From Clytia hemisphaerica (Eukaryota; Cnidaria; Hydrozoa; Leptothecata; Clytiidae): 64,000 nucleotides of DNA. The stretch spans positions 77,748 to 141,747 of the forward strand of contig CACVBU010000182.1 in NCBI GenBank assembly GCA_902728285.1, in the 5' to 3' direction. The position numbers and the translations under genes were made by a program. Of the stretch, positions 10,804 to 24,207 are shown in pieces. The stretch's first letter is position 1, and each line of letters begins with the position of its first letter. The notes beneath the pieces were generated by a model that ran no database searches, was not told where the DNA came from, and saw only the letters and a program-made list of their open reading frames with translations.

Positions 10804-13800
10804 AAAATTGATAGAATGATGATAGTACTGATATGATATGATATGATAGAATGATGGTATGATGGTATGATAGAATGATAGAATGATAGAATGATAGTAT
10901 GATAGAATGATGATATGATAGAATGATAGAATGATAGAATGATGGTATGATAGAATGATAGAATGATAGAATGATAAAATGATAGAATGATAGTATGATA
11001 GAATGATGGTATGATAGAATGATAGAATGATGGAATGATGGTATGATAGAATGATAGAATGATGGTATGATAGAATGATAGAATGATAGAATGATAGAAT
11101 GATAGAATGATAGAATGATAGAATGATGGTATGATGGTATGATAGAATGATAGAATGATAGAATGATAGAATGATAGAATGATAGAATGATAGAATGATG
11201 GTATGATAGAATGATAGAATGATAGAATGATGGTATGATAGAATGATGGTATGATAGAATGATAGAAAGATAGAATGATAGAATAATAGAATGATGGTAT
11301 GATAGAATGATAGAATGATAGAATGTTGGTATGATGGTATGATAGAATGATAGTATGATAGAATGATAGAATGATAAAATGATAGATTGATAGAATGATG
11401 GTATGATAGAATGATGGTATGATAGAATGATGGTATGATAGAATGATAGAATGATAGAATGATGGTATGATAAAATGATAGAATGAAGGTATGATAGAAT
11501 GATAGAATGATAGAATGTTGGTATGATGGTATGATGGTATGATAGAATGTTGGTATGATAGAATGATAGAATGACAGATTGATAGAATGATAGAATGATA
11601 GAATGATGGTATGATGGTATGATAGAATGATAGAATGATAGAATGATAGTATGATAGAATGATGATATGATAGAATGATAGAATGATGGTATGATAGAAT
11701 GATAGAATGATAGAATGATAAATGATAGAATGATAGTATGATAGAATGATGGTATGATAGAATGATAGAATGATAGAATGATGGTATGATAGAATGATAG
11801 AATGATAGAATGATAGAATGATAGTATGATAGAATGATGGTATGATAGAATGATAGAATGATGGTATGATAGAATGATAGAATGATAGAATGATGGTATG
11901 ATAGAATGATAGAATGATAGAATGATAGAATGATAGTATGATAGAATGATGGTATGATAGAATGATAGAATGATGGTATGATAGAATGATAGAATGATAG
12001 AATGATAGAATGAAGGTATGATAGAATTATAGAATGATTTAATGACGGTATGATGGTATGATAGAATGATAGAATGATAGAATGATAGAATGATAGAATG
12101 ATAGAATGATGGTATGATAGAATGATAGAAAGATAGAATGATAGAATGATAGAATGATGGTATGATAGAATGATAGAATGATAGTATGATAGAATGATAG
12201 AATGATGGTATGATAGAAAGATAGAATGATAGAATGATAGAATGATGGTATGATAGAATGATAGAATGATAGAATGATGGTATGATAGAATGATGGTATG
12301 ATAGAATGATAGAATGATAGAATGATGGAATGGTGGTATGATAGAATGATAGAATGATAGAATGATGGTATGATGGTATGATAGAATGATAGAATGATAG
12401 AATGATGGTATGATAGAATGATGGTATGATAGAATGATAGAATGATGGTATGATAGAATAATAGAATGATGGTATGATAGAATGATAGAATGATAGAATG
12501 ATAGAATGATAGAATGATGGTATGATAGAATGATGGTATGATAGAATGATAGAATGATAGAACGATGGTATGATAGAATGATGGTATGATAGAATGATAG
12601 AATGATAGAATGATAGAAAGATAGAACGATGGTATGATAGAATGATGGTATAATGATAGAATGATAGAATGATAGAATGATAGATTGATAGAAAGATAGA
12701 ATTATAGAATGATAGAATGATAGAATGATAGAATAATAGAATGATAGAAAGATAGAATGATAGAATGATGGTATGATAGAATGATAGAAAGATAGAATGA
12801 TAGAATAATAGAATGATGGTATGATAGAATGATAGAATGATAGAATGTTGGTATGATGGTATGATAGAATGATAGTATGATAGAATGATAGAATGATAAA
12901 ATGATAGATTGATAGAATGATGGTATGATAGAATGATGGTATGATAGAATGATGGTATGATAGAATGATAGAATGATAGAATGATGGTATGATAAAATGA
13001 TAGAATGAAGGTATGATAGAATGATAGAATGATAGAATGTTGGTATGATGGTATGATGGTATGATAGAATGATAGAATGATGGAATGATAGAATGATAGA
13101 AAGATAGAACGATAGAATGATAGAATGATGGTATGATAGAATGATAGAATGATAGAATGATGGTATGATAGAATGATAGAATGATAGAATGATGGTATGA
13201 TAGAATGATAGAATGATGGTATGATGGTATGATAGAATGATAGAATGATAGAATGATGGTATGATAAAATGATAGAATGATAGAATGATGGTATGATAGA
13301 ATGATAGAATGATAGAATGATAAATGATAGAATGATAGTATGATAGAATGATGGTATGATAGAATGATAGAATGATAGAATGATGGTATGATAGAATGAT
13401 AGAATGATAGAATGATAGAATGATAGTATGATAGAATGATGGTATGATAGAATGATAGAATGATGGTATGATAGAATGATAGAATGATAGAATGATAGAA
13501 TGATAGAATGATAGAATGATGGTATGATAGAATGATAGAAAGATAGAATGATAGAATGATGGTATGATAGAATGATGGAATGATAGAATGATAGATTGAT
13601 AGAATGATGGTATGATAGAATGATAGAATGATAGAATGATAGAATGATAGAATGATAGAATGATGGTATGATGGTATGATAGAATGATAGAATGATAGAA
13701 TGATAGAATGATGGTATGATAGAATGATAGAATGATAGAATGATAGATTGATAGAAAGATAGAATGATAGAATGATAGAATGATAGAATGATAGAATGAT

Positions 13801-15510
13801 AGAATAATAGAATGATAGAATGATAGAATGATAGAATGATAGAATGATTTAATGATGGTATGATGGTATGATAGAATGATAGAATGATAGAATGATGGTA
13901 TGATAAAATGATAGAATGATGGTATGATAGAATGATAGAATGATAGAATGATGGCATGATGGTATGATAGAATGATAGAATGATAGAATGATAGAATGAT
14001 AGAATGATGGTATGATAGAATGATAGAATGATAGAATGATAGAATGATGGTATGATAGAATGATAGAATGATAGAATGATAGATTGATAGAATGATGGTA
14101 TGATGGTATGATAGAATGATAGAATGATAGAATGATAGAATGATAGAATGATTTAATGATGGTATGATGGTATGATAGAATGATAGAATGATAGAATGAT
14201 GGTATGATAGAATGATAGAATGATAGAATGATAGATTGATAGAATGATGGTATGATGGTATGATAGAATGATAGAATGATAGAATGATTGTATGATAGAA
14301 TGATAGAATGATAGAATGATGGTATGATAGAATGATAGAATGATAGAATGATGGTATGATGGTATGATAGAATGATAGAATGATTTAATGATGGTATGAT
14401 GGTATGATAGAATGATAGAATGATAGAATGATGGTATGATAAAATGATAGAATGATAGAATGATGGTATGATAGAATGATAGAATGATAGAATGATAGAA
14501 TGATAGAATGATGGTATGATAGAATGATAGAATGATAGAATGATAGAATGATAGAATGATAGAATGATGGTATGATGGTATGATAGAATGATAGAATGAT
14601 AGAATGATGGTATGATAGAATGTTGGTATGATAGAATGATAGAATGATAGAATGATGGAATGATGGTATGATAGAATGATAGAATGATAGAATGATGGTA
14701 TGATGGTATGATAGAATGATAGAATGATTTAATGATGGTATGATGGTATGATAGAATGATAGAATGATAGAATGATGGTATGATAAAATGATAGAATGAT
14801 AGAATGATGGTATGATGGTATGATAGAATGATAGAATGATTTAATGATGGTATGATGGTATGATAGAATGATAGAATGATAGAATGATGGTATGATAAAA
14901 TGATAGAATGATAGAATGATGGTATGATAGAATGATAGAATGATAGAATGATAGAATGATAGAATGATGGTATGATAAAATGATAGAATGATAGAATGAT
15001 AGAATGATAGAATGATAGAATGATGGTATGATGGTATGATAGAATGATAGAATGATAGAATGATAGAATGATGGAATGATGGTATGATAGAATGATAGAA
15101 TGATAGAATGATGGTATGATGGTATGATAGAATGATAGAATGATAGAATGATAGAATGATGGTATGATAAAATGATAGAATGATAGAATGATAGAATGAT
15201 AGAATGATAGAATGATGGTATGATGGTATGATAGAATGATAGAATGATAGAATGATAGAATGATGGAATGATGGTATGATAGAATGATAGAATGATAGAA
15301 TGATGGTATGATGGTATGATAGAATGATAGAATGATAGAATGATAGAATGATGGTATGATAGAATGATAGAATGATAGATTGATAGAATGATGGTATGAT
15401 AGAATGATAGAATGATAGATTGATAGAATGATGGTATGATGGTATGATAGAATGATAGAATGATAGAATGATAGATTGATAGAATGATGGTATGATAGAA
15501 TGATAAAATG
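10804..15510. repeat. Main 8-bp minisatellite array
   Basis: About 4.7 kb of TGATAGAA with interspersed TGATGGTA roughly every three to six units. Minor variants (TGATAAAA, TGATAGAT, TGATTTAA, TGTTGGTA) form larger recurring patterns; for example, the stretch near 11,267-11,530 recurs near 12,785-13,045. All six reading frames lack stops or stop regularly only because eight is not a multiple of three. Confidence 0.95.
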
Positions 15511-15549
15511 CTGTTATACACATAATATGCGTTTATACATGAAGTCCTN
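15511..15549. other. Array flank ending in a single-N join
   Basis: CTGTTATACACATAATATG and following bases end at GTCCT, then one N at 15,549, then the array resumes. The same flank appears at 21,375 where it continues into unique DNA. The single N looks like a contig join. Confidence 0.8.
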
Positions 15550-17743
15550 AAATGATAGAATGATAGAATGATAGAATGATAGAATGATAGAATGATGGTA
15601 TGATAGAATGATAGAATGATGGTATGATAGAATGATAAAATGATAGAATGATAGAATGAGAGAATGATAGTAAGATTGAATGATAGAATGATAGAATGAT
15701 AAAATGATAGAATGATAGAATGTTAAATGATAGTAAGATAGAATGATAGAATGATAGAATGATGGTATGATGGAATGAGAGAATGATAGTAAGATTGAAT
15801 GATAGAATGATAGAATGATAAAATGATAGAATGATAGAATGATAGAATGTTAAATGATAGTAAGATAGAATGATAGAATGATAGAATGATAGAATGATGG
15901 TATGATAGAATGATAGAATGACGGTATGATAGAATGATGGTATGATAGAATGATAGTAAGATAGAATGATAGAATGATAGAATGATAGAATACTAAAATG
16001 ATGGTATGATAGAATGATAGAATGATGGTATTATAGAATGATAGAATGATAGAATGATGGTATGATGGTATGATAGAATGATAAAATGATAGAATGATAG
16101 AATGATGGTATGATAGATAGAATGATAGAATGAAAAAATGATAGAACGATAGAATGATAGAATGATAGAATGATAGGAAGATAGAATGATAGTAAGATAG
16201 AATGATAGAATGATAGAATAATAAAATGATGGTATGATAGAATGATAGAATGATGGTATTATAGAATGATAGAATGATAGAATGATGGTATGATGGTATG
16301 ATGGAATGATAGAATGATAAAATGATAGAATGATAGAATGATGGTATGATAGAATGATAGAATGAAAAAATGATAGAACGATAGAATGATAGAATGATAG
16401 AATGATAGGAAGATAGAATGATAGTAAGATAGAATGATAGACTGATGGCATGATAAAATGATAGAATGATAGAATGATAGAATGATAGAATGATAGAATG
16501 ATAGAATGATGGTATTATAGAATGATAGAATGATAGAATGATGGTATGGTAGAATGATAAAATGATAGAACGATAGAATGATAGAATGATAGAATGATAG
16601 TAAGATTGAATGATAAAATGATAGAGTGATAGAATGATAGAATGATAGAATGATAGAATGTTAAATGATAGAATGATAATATGATAGAATGATAGAATGA
16701 TGGTATGATAGAATGATGGTAAGATAGAATGATAGAATGATAGAATAATACAATGATGGTATGATAGAATGATAGAATGATGGTATTATAGAATGATAGA
16801 ATGAGAGAATGATAGAATGATAGAATGATAGAATGATAGGAAGATAGAATGATAGTAAGATAGAATGATAGAATGATAGAATAATAAAATGATGGTATGA
16901 TAGAATGATAGAATGATGGTATGATAGAATGATAGAATGAAAAAATGATAGAACGATAGAATGATAGAATGATAGAATGATAGTAAGATAGAATGATAGT
17001 AAGATAGAATGATAGAATGATGGTATGATAAAATGATAGAATGATAAAATGATAGAATGATGGTATGGTAGAATGATAAAATGATAGAATGATAGAATGA
17101 TAGAATGATAGTAAGATTGAATGATAAAATGATAGAGTGATAGAATGATAGAATGATAGAATGATAGAATGTTAAATGATAGAATGATAATATGATAGAA
17201 TGATAGAATGATGGTATGATAGAATGATGGTAAGATAGAATGATAGAATGATAGAATAATACAATGATAGAGTGATAGTATGATAGAATCATAGAATGAT
17301 AGAATGATAGAATGATAAAATGATAGATTGATAGAATGATGGTATGATGGTATGATAGTAAGATAGAATGATAGAATAATGGTATGATAGAATGATAGTA
17401 GTAGAATGATAGAATGATAGAATGATAGAATGATAGAATGATAAAATGATAGATTGATAGAATGATAGTATGATAGTAAGATAGAATGATAGAATAATGG
17501 TATGATAGAATGATAGTAAGATAGAATGATAGAATAATGGTATGATAGAATGATAGTAAGATAGAATGATAGAATGATAGAATGATAGAATGATGGTATG
17601 ATAGAATGATAGAATGATAGAATGATGGTATGATAAAATGATAGAATGATGGTATGATAGAATGATAGAATGATAAAATGATAGAATGATAGAATGATAG
17701 AATGATAAAATGATAGAATGATAGAATGATGGTATGATAAAAT
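15550..17743. repeat. 8-bp minisatellite array, second block
   Basis: TGATAGAA/TGATGGTA units with a different variant set from the main block: TGATAGTAAGATAGAA, TGTTAAATGATAG and TGAAAAAATGATAG are common here and rare elsewhere. This suggests a separate array or allele. Confidence 0.93.
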
Positions 17744-17846
17744 GAGTACTAATACACATAATATGTTTTTATAAAGATAGAATTATATAATGATAAGAGT
17801 ACTATAAGTACTAATACACATAATATGTTTTTATACATGAAGTCCT
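17744..17846. repeat. Two degenerate copies of the array flank
   Basis: AATACACATAATATGTTTTT occurs at about 17,751 and 17,813, the second followed by ATACATGAAGTCCTTGCC. The flank matches that at 15,511 and 21,375, but the downstream sequence after TTGCC is different from that at 21,413. Confidence 0.75.
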
Positions 17847-18480
17847 TGCCTTTTGCCGGCAATCATAAATCATAACATTCGAAAATAATCTAAGTTTTTT
17901 TTCCGGGGGTTTGCAACAGTACTTCCAATGATGTGGATATTATATTTACAGTATTTAACAATAAACTGTGTATGTAATACACTTAGAACTATTTCATTTT
18001 ACAAGAAATTTATATATTTTAGTATCTTCTTGTGTTTTAAACGTCAAAAATTATGCTTCAAATAGTCTTTTTGATCCCCAGTAATCATCAGTGCGGACTT
18101 TGGTTCGTAAACGTTTTGGCGCGTCCTTCTTTCAGCAACATGGAAAAACCAAGAGAAGTTCATCTTTCGAGAAGTTGAAAGACGTCGAAATACGAGCGGC
18201 GAAATTTTTGCTTTTTTTATAAGAAGAACCAGAAAATTTTGGCTCAAGGCGCTCACAGGCATGGGCTGTCTGGACTATTCTTAATTTTTCGAGGTTTTAG
18301 GCTTAATGTTCTTCACGATTAGTTTTTTCCTTAAGAAATTAAATGGCTTAAAATCTATTAAAACCCATTAAAACCAGCAAACGCAGCAAACTCGTGTGTC
18401 TTTTAAAATGTTCCTATAAAAAGCGTGTTAAAAAATTATTAATTAAACATTAAACATTAAACGTAAAAGTGTAAAAGTTC
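17847..18480. other. Unique spacer between arrays
   Basis: AT-rich sequence with no recognised gene. A 72-codon minus-strand frame at 18,044-18,262 has no known motif. Around 18,160 the phrase AGAGAAGTTCATCTTTCGA already resembles the satellite that follows. Confidence 0.4.
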
Positions 18481-19195
18481 GCCTTTCGAAAAGTTGGAAG
18501 ACGCGATATACGAGTTTTAGACATCTTTTTGAAAATTGAAAGTTTCTATTTCAAAACATTTGAAATACAGAGAAGTTCATCTTTCGAAAAGTTGAAAGAC
18601 GTCGATAAACGACTTTTCGACATCTTTTTGAAAATTAAAAGTTCATATTTCAAAACTTTTGAAATACAGAGAAGTTCATCTTTCGAAAAGTTGAAGACGT
18701 CGATAACGACTTTTCGACATCTTTTTGAAAAAATTAAAAAGTTCATATTTCAAAAACTTTTGAAATACAGAGAAGTTCATCTTTCGAAAAGTTGAAAGAC
18801 GTCGATAAACGACTTTTCGACATCTTTTTGAAAAATTGAAAGTTCATATTTCAAAACTTTTGAAATACAGAGAAGTTCATCTTTCGAAAAGTTGAAAGAC
18901 GTCGATAAACGACTTTTCGACATCTTTTTGAAAAATTCAGAGAAGTTCGTCTTTCGAAAAATAGAAAGTTGTTGGAAGATGAATTTTCAACAAAATTCAA
19001 CAAACTTGTAAGTTCGTCTTTCCAAATCTTGGAAAAATAGAGAAGTTCATCTTCCTAAAAGTCGAAAGACATCGAAAGATGAGCTTCCAATATCTTTCAA
19101 CAAATTTGAAACTTCATCTTTCGAAAATTTTGGAAATTTGTCGAAAGTTGATCTTCTCAACATCTTTCGAAAATGGAAAGACAAGATTTCGCCCA
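18481..19195. repeat. ~100-bp tandem satellite
   Basis: Four good copies begin AGAAGTTCATCTTTCGAAAA at 18,571, 18,670, 18,771 and 18,871, giving a period near 100 bp. A shortened copy at 18,941 and diverged units extend to about 19,190. Each unit contains the inverted pair TCGAAAAGT ... ACTTTTCGA, so each can form a small hairpin. Non-coding. Confidence 0.85.
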
Positions 19196-19208
19196 GTGAT
19201 GCTAATTA

Positions 19209-19209
19209 N
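19209..19209. other. Single-N assembly join
   Basis: One N interrupts GCTAATTA-N-AGACTG. It is followed directly by very degenerate octamer array, the same pattern as the join at 15,549. Confidence 0.8.
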
Positions 19210-20840
19210 AGACTGTAGAATGATGGTCTGATGGTATGATTAGACTGATAGAATGATAGAATTATAGAAATGCTGGTATGATAGAATGATAGAATGATAG
19301 ATGACTGATAGATGAGATGATAGAAATGATAGAATGATCGATAGCTGATATAGAATGATAGAATGATAGAATGAATGATAGATGATAGAATGATAGAATG
19401 ATAGAATGATAGAATGATAGATAGATGATAGATGATGGATATGATAAATGATAGAATGATGGATAGAATGATGATGGTATGATAGAATGATAGACTGATA
19501 GAATGATAGATGATAGAAGATGGTATGATATGATAAAATGATAGAATAGAATGATGGTAGAATGATAGAATGATAGAATGATAGAATGATGGATATGATA
19601 GAATGATAGAATGATATGAGATGATAGAATGATAGAATGATAGAATGATATGAATGATAGATAGTATGACATGATAGATGATGACTGATAGAATGATAGA
19701 ATGATGAATGTAGAATGATGGAATGATAGAATGATATGAAATGATAGAAATGATATGATAGAATGATATAGAATGATGATGAATGATAGAATGATAGAAT
19801 GATAGAATGATAGAATGATATGAATGATAGAATAGATGATTATGTATGATGATGATGATGATGATGAATGATGAGAATGATAGAATGATAGATGATGCTA
19901 GATTATAGAATAGAATGATAGAATGATAGAATGATAGAATGATATGAATGATGATAGAATGATGAATGATATGATGGTATGATAGAATGATAGATGATAG
20001 AATGATATGATCTGATAGAATGATAGAATGATAGAATGATGGATGATGATGATAGAATGATAGAATGATAGAATGATGGTATGATGGATGATGATGATAG
20101 CATGATAGATGATGATGATAGATGATAGATGTGGAATGATGGATAGAATGATAGAATGATAGAATGATGATAGAATGATATGAATGATAGATAGAATGAT
20201 AGAATGAGAATGATAGAATGATAGAATGATGGTATGATATGAAGACATGATGAATGAATGATAGAATGATAGAATGATATTGGAATGATGGGTATGATAG
20301 AATGATAGAATGATAGAATGATAGAATGATAGAATGATAGAATGATGGTATGATGGTATGATAGAATGATAGAATGATAGATCTGGTATGCTAGAATGAT
20401 AGAATGATAGAATGATAGAATGATAGATGATGATAGAATGATGGTATGATATGATAGAATGATAGAATGATAGAATGATGGTATGCGAATGATGGTATGA
20501 TAGAATGATAGAATGATTGATAGAATGGATGGGATGATGATAGAATGATGATAGAATGATAGAATGATAGATGATGATGGTATGATATGATAGAAATGAT
20601 ATGAATGATAGAATGATGAAGATGATGATGGTATGATAGAATGATAGAATGATTGATATGATGGATATGATGGTATGATAGATGATAGAATGATTGATAG
20701 AATGCTGGGTATGATAAATGATAGAATGATAGAATGATGAATGATAGATGATGATGAATGATATGAAATGATAGAATGATAGAATGATGGTAGAATGATA
20801 AAATGATAGAATGATAGAATGATAGATGGTCATGATAGAA
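19210..20840. repeat. Degenerate octamer array
   Basis: The same TGATAGAA/TGATGGTA theme but with many irregular unit lengths (GATGATGATG runs, TAGATGATG, isolated C insertions such as TGATGGTCTG). The disorder begins exactly at the N and fades near 20,840, which suggests low-accuracy read sequence used to patch a gap. Confidence 0.85.
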
Positions 20841-21374
20841 TGATGACTAGAATGATAGAATGATGGTATGATGGTATGATAGAATGATAGAATGATAGAA
20901 TGATAGAATGATGGAATGATGGTATGATAGAATGATAGAATGATAGAATGATGGTATGATGGTATGATAGAATGATAGAATGATAGAATGATAGAATGAT
21001 AGAATGATGGTATGATAGAATGATAGAATGATAGAATGATAGAATGATAGAATGATAGAATGATGGTATGATGGTATGATAGAATGATAGAATGATAGAA
21101 TGATAGAATGATAGAATGATATGGATGATGATAGAATGATAGAATGATAGAATGATGGATATGATGGTATGATGATGATAGATATGAGATGATAGAATGA
21201 TAGAATGATGGTATGATAGAATGATAGATGGTATGATAGATTGATAGAAATGTATGGTAGAATGATAGAATGATAGAATGATAGAATGATAGAATGATGG
21301 TATGATGGTATGATAGAATGATAGAATGATAGAATGATAGATTGATAGAATGATGGTATGATAGAATGATAAAA
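20841..21374. repeat. 8-bp minisatellite array, final block
   Basis: Regular units again, with an order very like 14,980-15,510. It ends with the same AAAATGCTGTTATACACA transition as the main block, so the two segments may be duplicate assemblies of one array edge. Confidence 0.9.
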
Positions 21375-21945
21375 TGCTGTTATACACATAATATGCGTTT
21401 ATACATGAAGTCCTTGCCTGTGAATGCCATGTTTGATGTGTAGTTGGTCCTTTCCTATCCTATCCTGGTCGTGTATGTCATTAAATCGTATGTCCACATC
21501 ATATCATGTGGTCGACCACATCTCATGTTCATGGCCAGTGAGTCCGCTTCGCCGCGCTCGCTCGCAACTGCTGATTTCGCAGGCTATTGAAGAACACTCG
21601 TGAACCAAGAAATTTGACACTGGGGAGATAAAAAAATCTCAGCCGGCTATTCCGGTATCATTTAGGATTTTCCGTAATAGTGACTACCCGGTTGGTTTTA
21701 TCGTTCGGTAAATTATCATTTGTGTACGAAATAAACAATAAATTTACTAGTCGTGTCAGCAAAAGTTGTGCAGAGCAGCTTCGTGAGCAAAGCCTCAAGT
21801 CAAGGTCATCACATCGTGCAATTTTCCACGTGTTTCTACATTTCCAGATTCTTACTTCAACTCTTCACCCCAGGTAATATAGCTATCACTTTGTTTCACA
21901 GTCAGCAATATGAAAGGTTTGTCTCTATCAGCAAGATGTAGCTAG
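21375..21945. other. Right flank of the array and unassigned sequence
   Basis: TTATACACATAATATGCG and ATACATGAAGTCCTTGCC lead into non-repetitive DNA. A GC-richer stretch near 21,540-21,570 (CGCTTCGCCGCGCTCGCTCG) has no identified role. Confidence 0.4.
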
Positions 21946-22329
21946 AATACACCTTTCCCGTAATTCAAAGTTCTCAGAAATGGCCCGGGAAAATGTGCGC
22001 TCCACCGTTGTGTATAAAATTGTTTGGGAGGTAAAAAAACGCGTTTTTGCCTGCGAGGGGTTAGGGAAAGTGGGATTTGAGCCTCTAACTTTTGACAGCG
22101 ACCTTCTTTTGGCAAAATATTTTCAGGGTGGTATAATATCATGAATAGATTGAACATACTAAAATTTGAGGGGATTTTGTTCGACAGAACTTAAGAAAAG
22201 CTCAAAAAACCAACTTTCCCTAAGGGAACGCAGGCAAAAACGGGTTTGTTTACCTCCAGAGACCAAACGGTGGAGAGCATCAAAATAATGCGCGCGCATT
22301 AGTTTTACGAATTACGGGAAAGGTGTATT
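21946..22329. mobile_element. Foldback MITE with AATACACCTTTCCCG ends
   Basis: AATACACCTTTCCCGTAATT at the left is matched by its complement at 22,309-22,329. The interior is also palindromic in parts: CTCCACCGTT pairs with AACGGTGGAG, and GTTTTTGCCTGCG with CGCAGGCAAAAAC. 384 bp, non-coding. Confidence 0.75.
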
Positions 22330-22439
22330 ATTTTAAAGCCGCCTTTTCATTCAGGCGATTACTTACTTACTTCGTGATACTTCCTTATTGATTATGTACT
22401 TTATGGTACTCATCCAATTCGTTGAATCCGATGATTGAC

Positions 22440-22665
22440 CATTACTGTTGTACTGTTAGAGTCAGCTCTCCTGAAGTTGAAATAATTAGGAAGCAGCGGT
22501 TCGTCTGGCAGTGTACTGAGGAATTGGTCAAGATGCTGTTTAAAAGTTTGTTTGGTACAGTTTGTGAGGTTTCTAAGGGATTTTGGCAGAGCATTGAAGA
22601 GCCTTGGTCCTTCTTGTGAGAGACAACCTCTCCAGATATTTTTATGTTTGACATTTATAGCTTAA
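22440..22665 (-). pseudogene. LINE 3' tail remnant, copy 1
   Basis: The minus strand reads FNALPKSLRNLTNC, then FKQHLDQFLSTLPDEPLLP and NYFNFRRADSNS. This is the short domain that ends many CR1/Jockey-type LINE ORF2 proteins (W/FNxLP, FKxxLD). It is almost collinear with copy 2 at 23.1 kb. Confidence 0.65.
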
Positions 22666-23119
22666 TTAAAATTTGAAGTTTCCAAAAGTTGGTAGCTATA
22701 CAATATATCTCTCTCTTTATACTAGAAGAATTTCATATTTTGTGTCTAGGTCACGCAAATGATAGACCAGCTGTGATTGCGAATGGTTTGTCAGGGGGTT
22801 GCTTTGCGTATTAAAGAAGAAGAGTTTTGTGCAGTTTTAAGAGAAATATCTCATTTTTTTTTAAAAATCAGTGCATTTATAAGTCGTGATTAATTATTTG
22901 TTCAAAATTTTATCAATCATCCATGATTGAGCAGGAAAATTATCACTACTTTCTGATGAAACCCATGTCCAATCAAAATTCAAAAATCATGTGACGTCAA
23001 ATTTTTGAATTTAAGAAGGCGTGGCACTTTCTACAAAAATAGTACCAAAACAAGTTTTTAAGGTCACTGCATATAACAGGTTAAAAGTAGAGGTCTTCCG
23101 CATGAAAACTGGATATAAG
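22666..23119. other. Spacer between LINE tails
   Basis: AT-rich, no features seen. Confidence 0.3.
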
Positions 23120-23370
23120 TACCTACCTCTTTGTACCTCTTTTTGGCTTCTGCTTGAACAGCTCGTCCAACTCGTTGAGTCTCCGATGCTTCGACATTTC
23201 CTTGAGGCTGTTGGAGTCAGCTTGCCTAAGGTTGAAATAATGGGAAAGCAGAGGTTCGTCCGGAACAGTTGTGAGGAAGGTGTCTAAGTGTTTTTTGAAT
23301 ACTTCTTTGGGGCAGTTTATCAAATCTCTTATTGGTCTGGGAAGGGTGTTGAATAATCAATATTGACAGC
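23120..23370 (-). pseudogene. LINE 3' tail remnant, copy 2
   Basis: The minus strand reads NTLPRPIRDLINC, then FKKHLDTFLTTVPDEPLLS and YFNLRQADSNSLKEMSKH. It is the same domain as copy 1 with clear divergence, so it represents an independent insertion or an older duplication of the same LINE family. Confidence 0.68.
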
Positions 23371-24207
23371 TTTTAGATTACAAATTCTCCCCAATCTCTA
23401 ATTTATATGGTAGGAAATGCTTCCTTTACTTTTGTCATAATCAAACTCGGGGCGTAGCCTTCAATGACCTTCTTGACTCACTTGACTGAACAACATAGGT
23501 CTATCAACCCTTTGCGACTCTTCTGACAAACTCTGCCCATCAGCTTGGTAACATCTGTGTGTTTTCATATGCAAACGAAAGTACTTACACATAGTTGTGA
23601 CGTCGAAAAAGTCAAAACGGTAGAGAACATCGTAAATTCCTTGTCAATTAAGTAGTATGAAAAAGAATCAATCGTAACCGGCATAGCAGGTTTTGTTTTC
23701 CCAGAGGAGAACTAAAAACAACACATCACATTTAATGCGTGAGTGACTTTTTAAGCTAAATATTTCACATTTCTTTACATAATGGGCATAATTCTGTAAC
23801 TTTTTTGTTACACTATTTTAATTGATTTTCAGTTCATTTACTCCCAAGATAATTACTTGGCACTTTCAACGACTTTCAAATCAACAATCACTGTTTGTTA
23901 CAATTCATTGCACATCGTGTCTTTTAGGCGATTCCAATTTCAGATAACTTGAGCTCCACCGCAGATGATTGAAAAAGTCAATTCTTCAGGTTACCTACCT
24001 TGAGTTACCTTGAGCTTGTTTCGTAATATCTTTACGCATCCATCCTGTGAGGACCGATGTAAATTTTCATATTGATGATACTGTTTGTTTCAGCTCGTCT
24101 CATCATAGTGTAGCCAGTCACGAGTGGCTCGTCGGGAACTGTGAAAAGATATTTATCCAGCTCAGTTTTGAATTTCAATTTCTTGCACCCAGTGAGGTGC
24201 TTCAACT
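23371..24207. other. Unassigned sequence
   Basis: No coding or repeat structure recognised. Confidence 0.3.

Noticed and set aside
10802..13957. Very long minus-strand open frame encoding a repeated SFYHSIIL peptide
   Set aside because: It is a translation of the 8-bp tandem array; eight is not a multiple of three, so every frame cycles through the same 24-base pattern without stops. No gene structure around it. The same applies to frames at 14,729-15,523, 15,993-17,759 and 19,262-21,389.
18529..18795. 88-codon frame through the 100-bp satellite
   Set aside because: Product simply repeats with the satellite; non-coding.
9793..21374. Regular repeats suggesting a CRISPR array
   Set aside because: Units are contiguous 8-mers without unique spacers, in a eukaryotic genome.
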